Assembly (NCBI RefSeq): GCF_002234675.1
Contig: NC_019875.2
Location: forward strand, 29,137,818-29,201,817
From: Oryzias latipes
Lineage: Eukaryota > Chordata > Actinopteri > Beloniformes > Adrianichthyidae
Direction: 5' to 3'
DNA length: 64,000 nucleotides
The translations under genes and the position numbers were made by a program. Within the stretch, counting starts at the first letter, position 1; each line of letters starts with the position of its first letter. The notes under the pieces were generated by a model. It had not been told where the DNA came from and did not search any database. It saw nothing but the letters and a program-made list of their open reading frames with translations. Below, piece by piece: positions 60,401 to 64,000 of this stretch.

Positions 60401-62075
60401 TGATGGATGGATGGATGATGGATGGATGGATGATGGATGGATTGATGGATGGGTGATGGATAGATGAATGGATGGATGATGAATAGATGGATGGACCATG
60501 GATGGATGGATGGATGGATGGACGATGGATGGATGGATGTTGAATGGACGATGGATGGATGGATGGATGGATAAATGGTTGAATGGATGGATGATGGATG
60601 GATGAATGGATGGATGATGAATGGACGATGGATGATGAATGGACGATGGATGAATGGAAGGATGATGGATGGATAAATGGATGATGGATGGATGGATGGA
60701 TAAATGGATGAATGGATGGATGATGAATGTAGGGATGGATGGATGGCTAAACGATTGATGGATGGATGGATGGATGATGGATGGGTGATGGATGGATGGA
60801 TGATGGATTGGTGGATGGATGATTGATGGATGGATGAATGGATGGATGATGGATGGATGGATGGATAAATGGATGAATGGATGGATGATGGATGGATGGA
60901 TGGATAAATGGATGAATGGATGATGGATGGATGGATGGATGGATGGATGGATGGATGATGAATAGATGGACAATGGATGGATGGATGATGGATGGATGAA
61001 TGGATGGATTGATGGATGGATGATGGATGGATGGATGATGGATGGATTGATGGATGGGTGATGAATGGATGGATGATGAATAGATGGATGGACCATGGAT
61101 GGATGGATGGATGGATGGACGATGGATGAATGGATGTTGAATGGACCATGGATGGATGGATGGATGGATAAATGGTTGAATGGATGGATGATGGATGGAT
61201 GAATGGATGGATGATGAATGGACGATGGATGATGAATGGACGATGGATGAATGGAAGGATGATGGATGGATAAATGGATGATGGATGGATGGATGGATGG
61301 ATAAATGGATGAATGGATGGATGGATGGATAAATAGATGAATGGATGGATGATGGATGGATGGATGAATGATGGATGGATGGATGGATGAATGGATGGAT
61401 GATGAATGGATGGATGATGAATAGATGGATGGACCATGGATGGATGGATGGATGGATGGACGATGGATGAATGGATGTTGAATGGACGATGGATGGATGG
61501 ATGGATGGATAAATGGTTGAATGGATGGATGATGGATGGATGAATGGATGGATTGATGGATGGATGATGAATGGATGGATGATGAATAGATGGATGGACC
61601 ATGGATGGATGGATGGATGGACGATGGATGAATGGATGTTGAATGGACGATGGATGGATGGATGGATGGATAAATGGTTGAATGGATGGATGATGGATGG
61701 ATGAATGGATGGATGATGAATGGACGATGGATGATGAATGGACGATGGATGAATGGAAGGATGATGGATGGATAAATGGATGATGGATGGATGGATGGAT
61801 GGATGGATAAATGGATGAATGGATGGATGGATAAATAGATGAATGGATGGATGATGGATGGATGGATGAATGATGGATGGATGGATGGATGAATGGATGG
61901 ATGATGAATGGACAATGGATGATGGATGGATGTATGATGAATGAATGGTAGATGGATGGATGATGAATGGACGATGGATGATGAATGGATGGATGGCTGG
62001 ACGATAGATGGATGGATGATGGATGGATTCATGGATGGATGGATGATGGATGGATGATAGATGGATGATGGATGA
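57471..62075. repeat. 4.6 kb GGAT/GATG-type satellite with higher-order periods
   Basis: Almost the whole stretch consists of GGAT units interspersed with GATGAT, GAATG, GATAAAT and GATAGATG variants. Higher-order repetition is visible from the marker CTAAACGAT: copies at 57720 and 58001 (281 bp apart), 58569/58671 and 59239/59342 (670 bp apart as pairs), 59933/60133 and 60747. A second marker, GATGTTGAATGGAC, recurs near 60538, 61134, 61473 and 61637. The minus strand gives very long open frames of Ser-Ile-His-Pro repeats; these follow from the tetranucleotide lacking stops and are not genes. A GAAT-only run at about 59518-59580 marks a local expansion. Confidence 0.97.
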
Positions 62076-62309
62076 TCGGTGCACATCCGTCGCGTGATGA
62101 GCATCTGCAAAAGTGGCAAAAAGAACTTTTGTTTGAATTCAGTTTCTTCAAAACTTGTACGTTTGAACTGTTACTCACTTCTGAGCCATTCTTACCTTTT
62201 CACTCCTTCATTAATTGGTTCATATTGACAATTTAAAACTGGGATAACACAATTTTTTCTTACAGTTTTACTGGTCAAATTTCAAATAATGTCTTGCAAA
62301 AACTGCATT

Positions 62310-62710
62310 CTTTAAACACCCTCTCAGATCAAAATCATGTTTTTGGTGTTTTTAACATGTCATTTTTCTGATGATGGACATAGATAGTAAAAAAAAAAGC
62401 ATTTCTGAGTATTTTTTATTCAAATTGTTGTGAATCAGGTGGAGACAAAAAAAATGCAGTTTGAAAAAAACAACGTGTTTGTGACGTAGAAATACGCTGG
62501 GCTGAGCTCTCAGCAACAAGAAGGGTGAGGGGGCGGGGTTACTTGCCACTGATGGTCCCGCCCACAATTCAGAGGGGAATTTCTACAGGTGAACTCCTGC
62601 AGCTCTACAGGAACAATGTTTATTTTTGCTAGAGACTGCATCGCCGTAACTAAAAGACCACTTTGAAAATGGATCAAAGGATGATCAGAACGGGCTTTAA
62701 ATGAACTTTG
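62310..62710 (-). mobile_element. MITE family 1 copy after the satellite
   Basis: Reverse copy: TCAGATCAAAATCATG, TTTTTAACATGTCATTTTTC, GATGATGGACATAGATAG, TTTCTGAGTATTTTTTATTC and AATACGCTGGGCTGAGCTC, with the distal part weak. Confidence 0.7.
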
Positions 62711-62711
62711 C

Positions 62712-64000
62712 ATTAATATTGGGGATATGCATTTGCATATGTCTACATGTACATACATGAGTGCATGTGTATGCTTCTTTCGATTCTGATCTTTTGATTT
62801 TACAATCGATTTATGGCTAATTATCCTAAGTTAGAAACATTTATGTAAATATATAAATTTGCTTGTTTGTTTTTAAGTACCTTGGAATGAAACCAATTCC
62901 AAAAATTACAATTTTATTGTTAAAGTCTTATGCAAGAAATGGGAGCAATCTGACTTGTTCAATCAATCAATCAAGCCCCAAATCCAGATGACATCCCATC
63001 ATTACTTTACACACAAAAAACATTTAAAAAAATCTTTAGAAACGACAGAAAAACACTTTGAATGGGTGTTTTTAAGTCAATTATCGCTTCAAAACAGTTT
63101 GAAAGGAGCTGGATGCATCTGTGAGTTCTTTAATTTAAATAAAGCTGAAGAAAGGATTTTCATGCACCTAATCTGAAACACAATGAATCAAACAACAATC
63201 AACACTAAGACAAACTTGCAATCCATCTTTACATTTGTAGAATCACGGGCAAACAGGGATGAGGGGAATCCACATCACAGCTTTTTTTTTTTCATGGAGG
63301 TAGTTTCCAGGCAGCGGTGGATGTGGATCAGAACACCCACCTTTATTGTTTGCTGCGTCGGCCCACGTACTGCCAGCGCGTTAAGACACGCTTCCTCCCA
63401 TCACCGAGATCCGCTGTAGTCAACACCTCAGTGGCTGGATTAGATTTGTGCTGAAATGTTGGCACGCAATGCCAGCCTCCTCTTTCTGAATTAAGACCTT
63501 TGCTTCATTACAGGAAAACACTGTAATTCAGGTCTTCGTCGTGTCAGAAAACGCGCACGGCAAACTCCAGTGATGAAATCAGGCCTGCTCTTCTGGTGTT
63601 CGGCGCCGTTCATGATGCTGCAGCTGCACCTGTTCAGATGATGTGGCTAATGTATGTGCCTCCTATGAAAAGAGCCATTAATGTGCCTCTGCCGCCAGAA
63701 AGTCACTGAAAGCTGCTGTTGCTGCTCCTTTTAGGTCTTTTGTTGACATGAAACCAGTTTCTGTAAAGCTAGAGCTTAACCTACTCCGGCGTGTGCTTAG
63801 AAAGACGCTTCCTCCAGAGAAAAAAAAAAATTCAAATTTTTATTTAGAGATTCAGAGCTGACGTCAGAGAGTCACCAGAACGAAATCTGTAAATCATCCT
63901 GAGATTAAATACATGTAATTAATTTTTATCTCCAGCTGAACACATACACATTAACTGCAGGCTTATTACCACTTCCTTTGTTTTCCAAACCACTCTTTTC
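62712..64000. other. Non-genic stretch at window end
   Basis: No recognised exon; presumably the same intron as above or intergenic sequence. Confidence 0.4.

Noticed and set aside
57454-62119. Very long minus-strand open frames (up to 787 codons) of Ser-Ile-His-Pro repeats
   Set aside because: They are translations of the GGAT satellite, which lacks stop codons in this frame; several frames are open at once and no splice or start context supports a gene.
57200-62119. Possible CRISPR-like array of spaced repeats
   Set aside because: The units are tetranucleotide-derived without unique spacers, in a vertebrate genome; it is a satellite.

Overview
The window looks like a teleost fish chromosome: intron-rich vertebrate genes in AT-rich DNA, a finTRIM-type RING/B-box gene pair (an expansion typical of ray-finned fish), fish-type tRNA-derived SINEs and many short DNA transposons (MITE, hAT, Harbinger, Tc1, P/THAP). 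I cannot name the species. THEM6 and EEF1D both lie on human chromosome 8q24.3, so part of the gene content is conserved synteny.

Layout. 1-12.5 kb: no recognisable gene; two foldback elements with long inverted arms (2.15-2.94 kb; 8.68-10.92 kb, the second carrying another element inside). 12.6-19.8 kb: two THEM6-like genes tail to tail, each 203 codons in two coding exons of identical size, the first preceded by a candidate promoter and leader exon. 20.7-24.8 kb: a Harbinger-like transposon and a LINE fragment. 25.5-37.8 kb: two TRIM genes in tandem on the plus strand. The first has RING, B-boxes and coiled coil but no SPRY exon that I can find; the second is complete through PRY-SPRY (567 codons). 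38.4-50.3 kb, minus strand: eef1d (translation elongation factor 1 delta), with coding exons, a leader exon with pyrimidine-rich start, and an in-frame upstream exon that may give a long isoform. 52.3-53.1 kb: broken Tc1 transposon. 53.5-54.6 kb, plus strand: two exons that look like the signal peptide and first extracellular exon of a class B1 (secretin-family) GPCR, closest by eye to GHRH/VIP receptors; the rest of the gene would lie beyond the window. 57.5-62.1 kb: a 4.6 kb GGAT-type satellite with higher-order periods, inside the presumed first large intron of that receptor.

The genes are individual eukaryotic units, not an operon. The TRIM genes are probable ubiquitin ligases (immune-type family), eef1d is a core translation factor, THEM6 is a hotdog-fold protein of lipid metabolism, and the last gene is a possible hormone receptor. 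The strongest points for follow-up are the in-frame upstream eef1d exon, the SPRY-less TRIM beside a SPRY-bearing one, the receptor exons, the P/THAP transposon remnant and the nested foldback element. All splice sites and homologies were read by eye.
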